Assembly (NCBI GenBank): GCA_017560825.1
Contig: JAFZED010000045.1
Location: 1 to 41,937 of the forward strand
Length of the DNA stretch: 41,937 bases
Source of the DNA: Bacteroidales bacterium
GTDB taxonomy: Bacteria; Bacteroidota; Bacteroidia; Bacteroidales; UBA932
Direction: 5' to 3'
A program made the position numbers and the translations under genes. Positions within the stretch are counted from its first letter, which is position 1, and each line of letters starts with the position of its first letter. Positions 1-7,846 of this stretch are shown here, one piece after another. The notes beneath the pieces were generated by a model. It saw only the letters and a program-made list of their open reading frames with translations, searched no databases and was not told the DNA's origin.

Positions 1-91
<91 letters not shown>

Positions 92-96
92 TGTTC

Positions 97-140
97 ATAC
101 GAACCCTCGATATCTGACGATATCGGGGGTTTTTCGTATG
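97..140 (+). terminator. rRNA operon terminator hairpin
   Basis: An 11-base arm CCCTCGATATC pairs with GATATCGGGGG across a TGAC loop, followed by TTTTT. The flanks CATACGAA and TTCGTATG are also complementary, extending the hairpin past the T-run. It sits a few bases after the 5S 3' end, so it most likely ends the rRNA transcript. Confidence 0.85.
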
Positions 141-367
141 AAAAAACCTCTCAACCCCTGTCAGCTCCGCTGACATCCCCTTTCAGGGGAATGCCGACCA
201 CTCGCTTTGCTCGGGTCGGGTGCCATCGCTGCTTCGATGTTTTTCAAACATCTCGCTGACGCGAGTGGCACGGCGCTGATGCGCCTTGGTACTGCCTCCG
301 TATTAATATCATCGACGGCTATAAGAATCAGGAAGGAGGTTTTGGCGGGGAATTTGTTTCGGAGCCA
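141..367. repeat. Gene-free spacer with a cluster of short inverted repeats
   Basis: No convincing ORF or RNA gene is seen here. At least five short inverted repeats follow one another: TGTCAG/CTGACA (159-175), TCCCC/GGGGA (176-190), CATCG/CGATG (224-239), CTCGC/GCGAG (252-265) and GGCGC/GCGCC (272-285). A CCGACC/GGGTCGG pair spans 194-219. The pattern resembles dispersed intergenic hairpin repeats of gut bacteria. An AAGGAGGT motif at 333-340 is present but too far from any start to act as a normal ribosome site. Confidence 0.5.
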
Positions 368-376
368 GTGGATTTA

Positions 377-838
377 ATGGATTGTGTTATGTTTTATAAT
401 TTTCTTTTTCCGAAGGCTTTCAAGGGAACTGGTGTTTCTGTTGTCATTCTGATTTTCAGAGTTGTATTTGGTGTGCTTTTTTTGCTGCACGGGGTTGATA
501 AGATGTCTGATTTTCAGGCTCTTTCTGAAAACTATCCCAGTGTGATGGGGTTAGGTAGTTATATGACTCTTATGATTACTATATTTTGTGAGTTTTGTTG
601 CTCTCTTTTTCTTATTGCAGGATTGCTTGTAAGGCTTATGGTCTTGCCGATGATTCTTGCAATGGCTGTAGCTTTTTTCGATGTCCACGACGCTATGATG
701 CCGGAGGGTGAACTATCACTTATATACCTGATTGTATTCATAATTCTTTATCTTGTCGGTCCTGGCCGTTTTTCTTTTGACTATCTGATTGACAGCAGAT
801 TCAGAAAGGACAAGGAAGAAACAAGATTAAGTAAGTAA
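377..838 (+). CDS. DoxX-like integral membrane protein
   Basis: A small membrane protein of about 153 residues with roughly four hydrophobic segments. The first carries the pattern RVVFGVLFLLHGVDKM, typical of the DoxX family (first helix followed by HG.DK). The exact reaction is unknown; DoxX-like proteins are linked to redox or quinone-associated membrane functions in some bacteria. Start choice is uncertain: GTG at 368, ATG at 377 and ATG at 389 are all in frame, and none has a well placed ribosome site. The next gene follows on the same strand after about 70 bp, with its own promoter-like box, so co-transcription is not certain. Confidence 0.7.
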   Translation: MDCVMFYNFLFPKAFKGTGVSVVILIFRVVFGVLFLLHGVDKMSDFQALSENYPSVMGLGSYMTLMITIFCEFCCSLFLIAGLLVRLMVLPMILAMAVAFFDVHDAMMPEGELSLIYLIVFIILYLVGPGRFSFDYLIDSRFRKDKEETRLSK

Positions 839-866
839 ATACGATAGATTATTGAGTCTTTTTCAA

Positions 867-874
867 TATATTTG
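867..874 (+). promoter_or_regulatory. Candidate -7 promoter box for the esterase gene
   Basis: TATATTTG fits the Bacteroidota consensus TAnnTTTG exactly and lies 34 bp before the preferred ATG at 909. No good TTG/TTTG element is seen at the -33 distance, so this rests on one box only. Confidence 0.35.
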
Positions 875-908
875 AGCAGTTTAAGTGGTACTTGGAATGT
901 TTGAATAT

Positions 909-1754
909 ATGAAAAGGATTTTTTTTGTGCTTTTTGCCCTCCTGATTTCTCTGAATCTTGCAGCAAAGGGTAAGATTGTTACTTTTGACATTGACAGTAA
1001 GATTCTCGGCTGTGTCAAGACTACTTCGGTCTATCTTCCTGAAGGCTATGATGAGAATGAAGATGAGTTTTATCCTGTTCTTTATCTGCTTCACGGTCTT
1101 GGAGGTACGCATAACACTTGGAAGGAGTACGGAGTGCTGACGATCAGCGATATGCATTTCGCAGCAGGTCTGGCAAATCCTATGATCATAGTAATGCCAG
1201 ATGCAAGCGGAGTGAATGAGAATCACAGAGGAAGGAACAGCGGTTATGCAAACCGTCCAGGTTGGAGGTACGAGGACTTCTTTTTTGAGGAGTTGATACC
1301 AGCTGTGGAGGAAATGTATCGAACTAAGGTCGGAAAGGAATACAGGGCTGTTGCAGGCCTTTCTATGGGTGGTCACGGAAGTGCATTGTTCGCAATGTCA
1401 AGGCCTGAGTATTTCTCCTCAGCTTATCTTATGAGTGCTCGTCTTTCTGGTGTCCCTGAAATTTCTCCTGACCGTACAGAGGATTATGTCGAGATGCTCA
1501 GGGAGTACGAGTTCACAAGGATATTCCCCGAGATGACAGCTGAGGAAATCGCTGAAATCTCGCAGGTGAGATGGTTCCTGGACTGCGGTGACGATGATTA
1601 TCTTCTAGATGGCACTCTGACTCTTTTTGCTCAGATGCGTTCTAAAGGGGTCCCTGTGGAGCTGAGAGTCCGTAACGGTGCTCATAACAAGTATTATTGG
1701 ATAGAGAGCTTGCCGATGGCATTGACCTTTGTTTCGGTCGGTTTTGAGAAGTAG
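909..1754 (+). CDS. Secreted alpha/beta-hydrolase, esterase D / CE1-like
   Basis: A putative serine esterase of the PF00756 type (esterase D, feruloyl-esterase-like). The start at 909 (MKRIFFVLFAL...) gives a clean signal peptide ending near AAKG; an in-frame GTG at 885 would add eight residues before it. Numbered from 909, the nucleophile Ser152 lies in AGLSMGGHG, an oxyanion HGLGG motif sits near residues 62-66, an acidic CGDDD cluster lies around 226-230, and the likely catalytic His259 is in NGAHNKY. Probably periplasmic. The substrate cannot be read from sequence; relatives include carbohydrate acyl esterases and S-formylglutathione hydrolase-like enzymes. It is not part of the distant PUL. 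Confidence 0.85.
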   Translation: MKRIFFVLFALLISLNLAAKGKIVTFDIDSKILGCVKTTSVYLPEGYDENEDEFYPVLYLLHGLGGTHNTWKEYGVLTISDMHFAAGLANPMIIVMPDASGVNENHRGRNSGYANRPGWRYEDFFFEELIPAVEEMYRTKVGKEYRAVAGLSMGGHGSALFAMSRPEYFSSAYLMSARLSGVPEISPDRTEDYVEMLREYEFTRIFPEMTAEEIAEISQVRWFLDCGDDDYLLDGTLTLFAQMRSKGVPVELRVRNGAHNKYYWIESLPMALTFVSVGFEK

Positions 1755-1758
1755 ATAT

Positions 1759-1803
1759 AAATATAAAAGGTGTGACTTTTTGTGAGTCACACCTTTTATA
1801 TTT
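1759..1803. terminator. Bidirectional terminator shared by the esterase and DUF1015 genes
   Basis: A perfect 19-bp stem (1759-1777 with 1785-1803) around a 7-nt loop, with A/T-rich outer ends giving a T-run on either strand. It lies between convergent genes, and its right arm overlaps the minus-strand stop codon at 1802-1804. Confidence 0.88.
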
Positions 1804-3040
1804 ATGATAACTTGTGGATTGCAAGTCCTGAGCGGAGCTTAGGCTCGAACCAGGTTGTCTTTGGAGGCATAATGTTGCCGCTGTCTGCGATGTCGACAAG
1901 CTGCTTCATAGACACTGGGTAAAGTGCGAATGCAACTGCCATCTCGCCGCTGTCCACTCTGCGTGAAAGCTCGCCGAGTCCGCGGATACCGCCTACAAAG
2001 TCGATTCTCTTGTCTGTGCGGAGGTCCTTGATGCCAAGAATCTTATCAAGAACAAGGTTTGAGAGGATAGTCACGTCGAGGACACCGATAGGGTCATTGT
2101 CGTCATAACGGCCTTCCTTAGCTACAAGAGAATACCATTTTCCTTCGAGATACATTGAGAACTCGTGGAGCTTGCCAGGGGTGTAGATCTCTGCACCTTC
2201 TTCCTTCACCTCAAAGTCCTCTCCGATTGCTGCAATAAGCTGCTCTGCTGTAAGTCCGTTAAGATCCTTCACTACGCGGTTGTAGTCGATGATCTTGAGG
2301 TGGCTCTCAGGGAAGGCAACGGTCATAAACCAGTTGTACTCTTCCTGTCCAGTATGATCAGGATTGCCTTCTCTCTTTTCTGCACCGACACGTGCTGCTG
2401 CAGCTGTTCTGTGGTGGCCGTCAGCAACGTAGAATGCAGGGATTCCAGCAAAAATCTCGGTTATGCGGTCGATGTCATTCTGATCATCGATTACCCAGAA
2501 GTGGTGACCGAAGCCGTCTGCTGCAACGAAGTCATACTCAGGTTCTCCAACGATATACTTATTTACAATAGTGTTGATTTCATCGTTGTCCGGGTAAGAG
2601 AAGAACACAGGCTCTATGTTGGCATCCTGGATGCGTACGTGAATCATACGGTCGTCCTCTTTGTCTTTACGGGTGAGCTCGTGTTTCTTGATCTTTCCTT
2701 CTGCGTAGTCATCAGTGTGGGCGCACACTACCAGGCCGTACTGGGTCCTGCCGTCCATTGTCTGTGCATAGACGTAGTAGTAAGGCTTCTCATCCTGTAC
2801 AAGCCAGCCTTTCTCCTGCCACTCCTTGAAGTTTTCTACAGCCTTGTCGTACGCAGGCTGACTGTGCTCGTCAATGATAGGGTCGAAGTCGATTTCAGGC
2901 TTTGTGATGTGAAGGAGGGATTTCTCTCCAGCCTCAGCCTTTGCTTCAACCGAGTTGAGTACGTCGTAAGGTCTTGCTGCAACCTCTTCAACATACTGCT
3001 TTGGCGGGCGTACCGCCGCAAATGGTCTTACTTTTACCAT
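1802..3040 (-). CDS. DUF1015 family protein in the serine-biosynthesis cluster
   Basis: About 412 residues from the ATG at 3040 (MVKVRPFAAVRPP). A longer in-frame start at 3112 would overlap serA and is unlikely. The sequence matches DUF1015: the N-terminal VRPFAAVRPP, the ARPYDVL element, and a central ADGHHRTAAAARVG motif. The function is not established. GHHR followed by an alanine-rich helix is reminiscent of the ParB/sulfiredoxin fold, which includes free-serine kinases, but this is my inference. It starts 4 bp after serA ends and is the last gene of serC-serA-DUF1015. No serB phosphatase is visible nearby, so a role in serine or phosphoserine metabolism is plausible. Confidence 0.85.
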   Translation of the reverse strand: MVKVRPFAAVRPPKQYVEEVAARPYDVLNSVEAKAEAGEKSLLHITKPEIDFDPIIDEHSQPAYDKAVENFKEWQEKGWLVQDEKPYYYVYAQTMDGRTQYGLVVCAHTDDYAEGKIKKHELTRKDKEDDRMIHVRIQDANIEPVFFSYPDNDEINTIVNKYIVGEPEYDFVAADGFGHHFWVIDDQNDIDRITEIFAGIPAFYVADGHHRTAAAARVGAEKREGNPDHTGQEEYNWFMTVAFPESHLKIIDYNRVVKDLNGLTAEQLIAAIGEDFEVKEEGAEIYTPGKLHEFSMYLEGKWYSLVAKEGRYDDNDPIGVLDVTILSNLVLDKILGIKDLRTDKRIDFVGGIRGLGELSRRVDSGEMAVAFALYPVSMKQLVDIADSGNIMPPKTTWFEPKLRSGLAIHKLS

Positions 3041-3044
3041 AGGA

Positions 3045-3956
3045 CTATTTGTTAACCTGGAATTTTGTGCAACCTGTAGCGAAGTAGCCGACAATCTGGT
3101 TTGCGGCTGCAAGTCCTGCGTTCATATTTGCCTCGGCAGTCTCAGCTCCCTGTTTCTTTGGAGTAGCGAAGATCTGCTTGCCGTACTTCTCCTTAAGCTC
3201 TGCATAAGCGGCAGGGGCAATGTCTGTAGCGTACTTGAGGTCAGGTCTTTCTGCGAGAGCCTTGTCCAGGCCGGCTTCATCAACAATCTCCTTGCGGGCT
3301 GTGTTGATGAGGCAGCCGCCCTTAGGCATCTTTGAAAGAAGCTCATAGCCGAGCATACCCTTTGTCTCCGGCTTTGCAGGGATGTTTACAGACACGTAGT
3401 GGCAGGTGCTGTAAAGCTCTTCGAGAGTCTCTACAGTGTTCCAGCCCTCGTGCTTCTCCGAACGCTGTGCAGCGAAGATCACAACCTCCATTCCGAGAGC
3501 CTGTGCCTTCTTGGCAACGAGCTGTCCGATGTTGCCGAAGCCCTGGATACCCATCTTCTTGCCGAGGAGTTCGGAACCTGTGCCAGGGTTGAACTGGTTG
3601 CGTGCCATATAGATCATAAGACCCAGTGCAAGCTCAGCAACCGCGTTTGAGTTCTGTCCCGGTGTGTTCATCGCAACGATGCCGCGCTCTGTGCAAGACG
3701 GGAGATCGAGGTTGTCATAACCTGCTCCTGCGCGTACTACGATCTTAAGGTTCTTTGCTGCCGCAACTACGTCTGCAGTTACCTTGTCAGAACGTACGAT
3801 GAGTGCGTCTGCATCAGCTACAGCCTCAAGAAGCTGCTCTTTCTCAGTGTATTTCTCCAGAAGTGCAAGCTCGTGTCCTGCTCCCTCTACGATTTCTCTG
3901 ATACCGTTCACAGCTGCTGCTGCGAACGGTTTTTCTGTTGCTACTAAAATCTTCAT
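3045..3956 (-). CDS. serA: D-3-phosphoglycerate dehydrogenase, short form
   Basis: First step of phosphorylated serine synthesis: 3-phosphoglycerate to 3-phosphohydroxypyruvate with NAD. It has 303 residues, so it is the short type without C-terminal ACT or ASB regulatory domains. Seen: the NAD-binding GIQGFGNIG (137-144), the conserved RAGAGYDN near 75-82, and substrate-binding Arg221 in INTARKEIVD. The usual catalytic His of the TPH.G motif is absent; the equivalent segment reads ATPKKQGAETAEA, putting Lys267 there. A Lys at this place is also reported for the Entamoeba histolytica enzyme, which groups with Bacteroidales forms. It starts 12 bp after serC, so the two are almost surely co-transcribed. 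Confidence 0.92.
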   Translation of the reverse strand: MKILVATEKPFAAAAVNGIREIVEGAGHELALLEKYTEKEQLLEAVADADALIVRSDKVTADVVAAAKNLKIVVRAGAGYDNLDLPSCTERGIVAMNTPGQNSNAVAELALGLMIYMARNQFNPGTGSELLGKKMGIQGFGNIGQLVAKKAQALGMEVVIFAAQRSEKHEGWNTVETLEELYSTCHYVSVNIPAKPETKGMLGYELLSKMPKGGCLINTARKEIVDEAGLDKALAERPDLKYATDIAPAAYAELKEKYGKQIFATPKKQGAETAEANMNAGLAAANQIVGYFATGCTKFQVNK

Positions 3957-3968
3957 ATCCCCGAGGTC

Positions 3969-5042
3969 TTATTTCTTTGACTCCTCAAACTCCTGCATAC
4001 AAGCTACGAGAGCCTTTACGCTTTCTACTGGGCAGGCGTTGTAGATGGAAGCACGGAAACCACCTACAGATCTGTGGCCCTTGATTCCAACCATTCCTCT
4101 TTCCTTTGCGAAAGTCATAAACTCGTCCTGGAGAGCCTCATAGCCAGGTGCCATAACGAAGCATACGTTCATTATAGAACGGTCTTCCTTGGCTGCTGTA
4201 CCTACGAAATAAGGGTTGCGGTCGATCTCTGCGTAAAGCATAGCCGCCTTCTCCTCGTTGATCTTCTGGATAGCCTCGAGGCCGCCCATTTCCTTGACCC
4301 ACTTCAATGTCTCGTTCATAACGAAGATAGAGAACACCGGAGGAGTGTTGAACATAGACTTTCCGTCGATATGAGTGCGGTAGTCGAGCATTGTAGGGAT
4401 ATAACGGCTCACCTTTCCGAGAGCGTCCTTCTTCACGATAGCGAAAGTCACACCTGCAGGGCCCACGTTCTTCTGTGCACCACCGTAGATGAGTGTATAT
4501 TTGCTTACGTCTACAGGACGGCTCATAATGTCAGACGACATATCTGCGATGAGCGGAACCGGGCAGTCGATGTCGTACTTGATCTCAGTACCGTAGATTG
4601 TGTTGTTTGTTGTGATGTGGAAGTAGTCGAGATCAGCAGGAATCTCGTATCCCTTAGGGATGTAGTTGAATGTTGTGTCTGCTGAAGAAGCTACTGCGTA
4701 AGCGTTACCGAGAGCCTTAGCCTCCTTGAGGGCCTTCTTTGCCCAAACACCTGTCTCGAGGTAGCCTGCCTTGTTCTCAAGGAAGTTCATAGCTACGAGA
4801 AGGAACTCAAGGCTTGCTCCGCCACCGAGGAAGAGAACCTCGTGAGTGTCAGGGATGTTGAGAAGCTCTTTCCAAAGGCCGCGGCATTCGTCCATTACCT
4901 CGTCCCACTCTTTGCATCTGTGAGAAACTTCGATAACTGACATTCCTGTACCCTTGAAGTCCTTGAGAGCTTCGATTGCCTTTTCTACTGCCTGTCTAGG
5001 AAGTACGCAAGGTCCTGCGTTGAAGTTATGTGCTACTTTCAT
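3969..5042 (-). CDS. serC: Phosphoserine aminotransferase
   Basis: Transfers the amino group from glutamate to 3-phosphohydroxypyruvate to make O-phosphoserine; PLP-dependent and cytosolic. The 357-residue length fits the family. It begins with the characteristic [11 protein letters not shown], has SVIEVSHR near 35-42, and the PLP lysine is Lys191 in [12 protein letters not shown]. The C-terminal [11 protein letters not shown] is also typical. First gene of serC-serA-DUF1015; 63 bp separate it from pyrI upstream. I saw no clear terminator or TAnnTTTG box in that gap, so transcription could start there or run on from the pyr genes. Confidence 0.95.
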   Translation of the reverse strand: MKVAHNFNAGPCVLPRQAVEKAIEALKDFKGTGMSVIEVSHRCKEWDEVMDECRGLWKELLNIPDTHEVLFLGGGASLEFLLVAMNFLENKAGYLETGVWAKKALKEAKALGNAYAVASSADTTFNYIPKGYEIPADLDYFHITTNNTIYGTEIKYDIDCPVPLIADMSSDIMSRPVDVSKYTLIYGGAQKNVGPAGVTFAIVKKDALGKVSRYIPTMLDYRTHIDGKSMFNTPPVFSIFVMNETLKWVKEMGGLEAIQKINEEKAAMLYAEIDRNPYFVGTAAKEDRSIMNVCFVMAPGYEALQDEFMTFAKERGMVGIKGHRSVGGFRASIYNACPVESVKALVACMQEFEESKK

Positions 5043-5105
5043 TTCAGTGTTTGTTATGTGATTTATAAATTGTAATCTAACTGGCGATAAAAATAAAAAA
5101 TATTT

Positions 5106-5558
5106 TTAGAAAAGCCCCTTTGAATCGGTGGTTTTTTCGCAAAAATGACATAAAAGTGAAATTTTGTCACCTTTTTTGGCGGTAGAGAAGCGTGTTTCTA
5201 TCGGCTGGTGGTTCGTCACGCACTTCGGATTCATACATCTGCCGATTCCTCGTATTTCCTTCGGAATCTCGAGTTTCTTCTTCTCTACAACCTTGAAGTC
5301 CCTGATGACGTTGACAGTTGCGTCAGGGGCGATGAGGGAGAGTTTGTTGAGCTCATCGTCCTCGAAGAACTTGTCTGCAATCTTGATGATTCCCTTCTTG
5401 CCGTGCTGCTTGCTGACAAGGTTGATTCCTATTGTGATCTGGCTTTCGATGTCTTTGAGATCAAGGATCTCGAGGGCCTTGTAGACATTTTCAGCTGGTA
5501 TGTGGTCGAGCACTGTTCCGTTTTCCAATGCGCTGACTTTCAATTCTTTCTGACTCAT
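5106..5558 (-). CDS. pyrI: Aspartate carbamoyltransferase regulatory chain
   Basis: Regulatory subunit that binds nucleotide effectors and holds the catalytic trimers of aspartate transcarbamoylase together. The 150-residue length and a four-cysteine zinc site (Cys108, Cys113, Cys137, Cys140; CMNPKC and CHFC) match the E. coli chain almost position for position. It starts 18 bp after the pyrB stop, giving the pyrB-pyrI order known in enterobacteria. Presence of pyrI implies an allosteric class B-type holoenzyme. Confidence 0.96.
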   Translation of the reverse strand: MSQKELKVSALENGTVLDHIPAENVYKALEILDLKDIESQITIGINLVSKQHGKKGIIKIADKFFEDDELNKLSLIAPDATVNVIRDFKVVEKKKLEIPKEIRGIGRCMNPKCVTNHQPIETRFSTAKKGDKISLLCHFCEKTTDSKGLF

Positions 5559-5576
5559 AATGTGTACCTTTAAATG

Positions 5577-6491
5577 TTAACGCAACGGTCTGTGTCCGAG
5601 CAGGTATGAAATGATGGCCATTCTCACGTAAAGTCCGTTTTCGGCCTGTTTGAAATAGTAGGCATATGGAGTCTCGTCCACATCCTGCGAGATCTCGTTC
5701 ACTCGTGGAAGCGGATGGAGGATCTTCATATTGTCCTTTACGTTTGCGAGCATCTCAGCGTCAAGACTGTAGCAGTCCTTCACTCTTTCGTATTCGATAG
5801 GGTCGGTGAAACGCTCCTGCTGCACTCGGGTCATATAGAGGATGTCGCAGTTGTTCAGGTGCTCCTCAAGCGAGGCTGTCTCGATGTATTCGATTCCCTT
5901 GCTGTCGAGGAATTCCTTGTACTCCTTAGGCATCTTGAGCTCGTCTGGCGCTGTGAAGACGAACTTGGTCTTGAAATGTGACATTGCCTGAAGAAGGGAG
6001 TGGGTGGTGCGTCCGTATTTGAGGTCACCTACCATATTGATGGTGAGTCCGTCGAGGGTTCCCTGTGTCTGGAGGATGGAGTAGAGGTCAAGGAGAGTCT
6101 GTGAAGGGTGCTGGTTTGCACCGTCTCCTGCATTTACAACCGGAACATCGGCCACTTCGGAAGCATAGCGTGAACTTCCTTCAAGAGGGTGGCGCATAAT
6201 GATCATATCCACATAGTTGTTCACCATCTTGATGGTGTCCTTGAGGGTCTCTCCTTTGCTCTGGCTTGTGTTGGAAGCATCGGAAAAACCGATTACGCGC
6301 GCTCCAAGACGGTTTACTGCTGTCTCAAAACTTAGTCTTGTGCGGGTTGATGGTTCGAAGAACAGGCTGGCTATGACCTTGCCTGTGAGGAAGTCCTGAA
6401 CAGGATTCTGCTCGAATTCCTTGGCTGTTTCAAGGATGTGGAGAATTTCCTCTTTTGTGAAATCTCTGATTGAAATCAAACTTTTCTTCAT
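5577..6491 (-). CDS. pyrB: Aspartate carbamoyltransferase catalytic chain
   Basis: Joins carbamoyl phosphate and aspartate to N-carbamoyl-aspartate, the committed step of pyrimidine synthesis. 304 residues. Carbamoyl-phosphate motif [12 protein letters not shown] spans 45-56, and the C-terminal HPLPRVNEI motif is present, as are [10 protein letters not shown] and the [15 protein letters not shown] segment. It lies 15 bp after yigZ and 18 bp before pyrI, so the three genes probably form one transcript. No leader-peptide attenuator is visible in the very short upstream gap. Confidence 0.97.
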   Translation of the reverse strand: MKKSLISIRDFTKEEILHILETAKEFEQNPVQDFLTGKVIASLFFEPSTRTRLSFETAVNRLGARVIGFSDASNTSQSKGETLKDTIKMVNNYVDMIIMRHPLEGSSRYASEVADVPVVNAGDGANQHPSQTLLDLYSILQTQGTLDGLTINMVGDLKYGRTTHSLLQAMSHFKTKFVFTAPDELKMPKEYKEFLDSKGIEYIETASLEEHLNNCDILYMTRVQQERFTDPIEYERVKDCYSLDAEMLANVKDNMKILHPLPRVNEISQDVDETPYAYYFKQAENGLYVRMAIISYLLGHRPLR

Positions 6492-6506
6492 AGTGTCTTT
6501 TATATG

Positions 6507-7121
6507 TTATATTTCTTCTACTCTGCATCCTTCGACGTCTGCCATCCTTTCCAGGAAGGTGTCCACCAGCGACAGACGCACGCTCGTGTCCATACTGCAT
6601 TCCATATCGAAGCTCTGGTTCTTCTGCACCAGGTCCATATCCTTGAATACCTTCATAACTGAGTTCATATTCATATATCCGAAATGTACCCTGTACAGTT
6701 TTGACGCGATCTTTTCGACGATTTCCGCGTTCGCCAAGGCGTCTGCGGTCGATGTCTTGTAGGCCCTGATGAGTCCGGGAATGCCGAGCTTGATGCCTCC
6801 GAAGTACCTCACGACCACCACGAGGATGTCGCTCAGTCCGCAGGAGTCGATCTGTCCCAGCACCGGCCTTCCTGACGAGCCCGACGGTTCTCCGTCGTCA
6901 TTTGCCCTGAACTTGTCACCCATATATCCGAGCCTGTAGGCATATACGTGATGCCTCGCGTCGTAGTACTCTTTCTTGAGCGCTGCGACGATCTCTTTTA
7001 CTTCTTCTTCTGTTTCAACGGGATAGGCGTGGGCAATGAAACGACTTCCATTGTCCTTGAAGAGCCCTCTTGACTCAGAGGATATGCTCTTATAGGAATC
7101 TTTAATATGATTATCCGCCAT
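6507..7121 (-). CDS. yigZ: YigZ/IMPACT family protein
   Basis: About 204 residues from the ATG at 7121; an in-frame start at 7142 would add seven residues but leaves less upstream room. The UPF0029/IMPACT N-terminal domain is recognised by FIAHAYPVETEEEVKE followed by DARHHVYAYR, then DDGEPSGSSGRPVL and VVVRYFGGIKLG. A C-terminal YigZ-like domain follows. The family is conserved, its biochemical role is unsettled (relatives act in translation regulation or possibly as peptidase-like factors). First gene of the yigZ-pyrB-pyrI cluster. A minus-strand TATTTTTG box (7138-7131) lies directly before the start, implying a very short leader if used. Confidence 0.9.
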   Translation of the reverse strand: MADNHIKDSYKSISSESRGLFKDNGSRFIAHAYPVETEEEVKEIVAALKKEYYDARHHVYAYRLGYMGDKFRANDDGEPSGSSGRPVLGQIDSCGLSDILVVVVRYFGGIKLGIPGLIRAYKTSTADALANAEIVEKIASKLYRVHFGYMNMNSVMKVFKDMDLVQKNQSFDMECSMDTSVRLSLVDTFLERMADVEGCRVEEI

Positions 7122-7216
7122 ACTAAACTCCAAAAATAGCAAAAAATCCGACTATTTAGAAATTTTACAGGACAAATATTTGCACTTCTGCTTTTTGATG
7201 TTTTTCTGAAAATTTT

Positions 7217-7249
7217 TTGTGCTCTCTGAAAGAAAAATTATTAACTTTG
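7217..7249 (+). promoter_or_regulatory. Promoter of the acidic-tailed protein and miaA
   Basis: TAACTTTG at 7242-7249 is an exact TAnnTTTG -7 box, and TTG at 7217-7219 sits about 22 bp upstream at the expected -33 distance. The predicted start point is near 7255, about 50 bp before the ATG at 7307. Confidence 0.55.
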
Positions 7250-7253
7250 ACTT

Positions 7254-7283
7254 CGCTTCTGCGCGTTGCAGAGGCGTTTTTTT
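7254..7283 (+). terminator. Hairpin plus T7 at the very start of the leader
   Basis: A 9-bp stem (7254-7262 with 7268-7276, one G-U pair) with a 5-nt loop and seven Ts. It has the form of an intrinsic terminator but lies right after the predicted transcription start and before the gene. No upstream plus-strand gene needs it, so it may be a 5'-end hairpin or an attenuator. Confidence 0.5.
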
Positions 7284-7306
7284 ACGCAATTCAATTCTAA
7301 CTGTCT

Positions 7307-7846
7307 ATGATACTGAAATATAGAGTTTCACTCCCGAATATAAAGGGATTTGCAAGAATTTACGAGGTGAAGGACACCGGCTCCCTCTACGGCCTGCATA
7401 AGCAGATGAGGGCCGATATGGACTTCCCGCAGGACCAGCTTGTGCTTTTCAAGGCTTTTGATGCAATCGGTGAGGTGTCTGCAAGATATGGAATCTTTGA
7501 TCTTGGATCAGGAACAATTGATGAGGTGACTTTCGCTGACTGTCGCAAGAAAGGTGAGAACAAGTTCATATATTTCTATGACACGACCAACGTCAAGAGC
7601 GTCATCGTGACTTTCGAGGGCGAAGGTGAGCAGAACCGCAAGAATGCACTTTATCCGCTTCTCGTGGAGGCAAAGGGACCTAACCCGATAGAGTTTGAGA
7701 ACGGATATGTGGCGTTCGAGGACCTTCCTGATGACAAGAAGAAGGATCCGGATGATGACGACTTCGATGATGATGACGACATCGACATCGAGGAGGATGA
7801 TGACGACGACGAGACTGAAGAACTTTACGGAGAAGATGAGGACTAA
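7307..7846 (+). CDS. Plasmid pRiA4b ORF-3-like protein with acidic tail
   Basis: 179 residues. The N-terminal ~135 residues, starting MILKYRVSLPNIKGFARIYEV and with DLHK-like and LGDF-like equivalents degenerate, resemble the pRiA4b ORF-3 / IS1096 passenger family, often placed beside miaA in Bacteroidota. Function is unknown. The last ~35 residues are almost only Asp and Glu, coded by GAT/GAC/GAG repeats. No signal peptide or membrane segment is visible, so it is probably cytosolic. Its stop codon overlaps the start of miaA, which implies translational coupling. It is not accompanied by transposase genes, so the old mobile-element label should not be taken as evidence of mobility. Confidence 0.7.
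   Translation: MILKYRVSLPNIKGFARIYEVKDTGSLYGLHKQMRADMDFPQDQLVLFKAFDAIGEVSARYGIFDLGSGTIDEVTFADCRKKGENKFIYFYDTTNVKSVIVTFEGEGEQNRKNALYPLLVEAKGPNPIEFENGYVAFEDLPDDKKKDPDDDDFDDDDDIDIEEDDDDDETEELYGEDED

Noticed and set aside
333-340. AAGGAGGT as ribosome binding site for the DoxX-like gene
   Set aside because: It lies 28-48 bp before the possible starts, too far, and no other start codon in frame lies at the right distance.
2165-3055. 296-residue plus-strand ORF opposite the DUF1015 gene
   Set aside because: It is the antisense frame of a well supported gene, is rich in Cys/Val/Leu as expected from complementary codons, and shows no family motif.
7695-7835. Upstream extension of miaA
   Set aside because: The extra residues (Met/Thr/Arg-rich) are just the shifted frame of the acidic repeat DNA; MiaA starts at 7836 before its P-loop.
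7307-7846. Mobile-element gene, from the IS1096 passenger family label
   Set aside because: No transposase, terminal repeats or target duplication are seen nearby, and the gene is a usual neighbour of miaA in this phylum.
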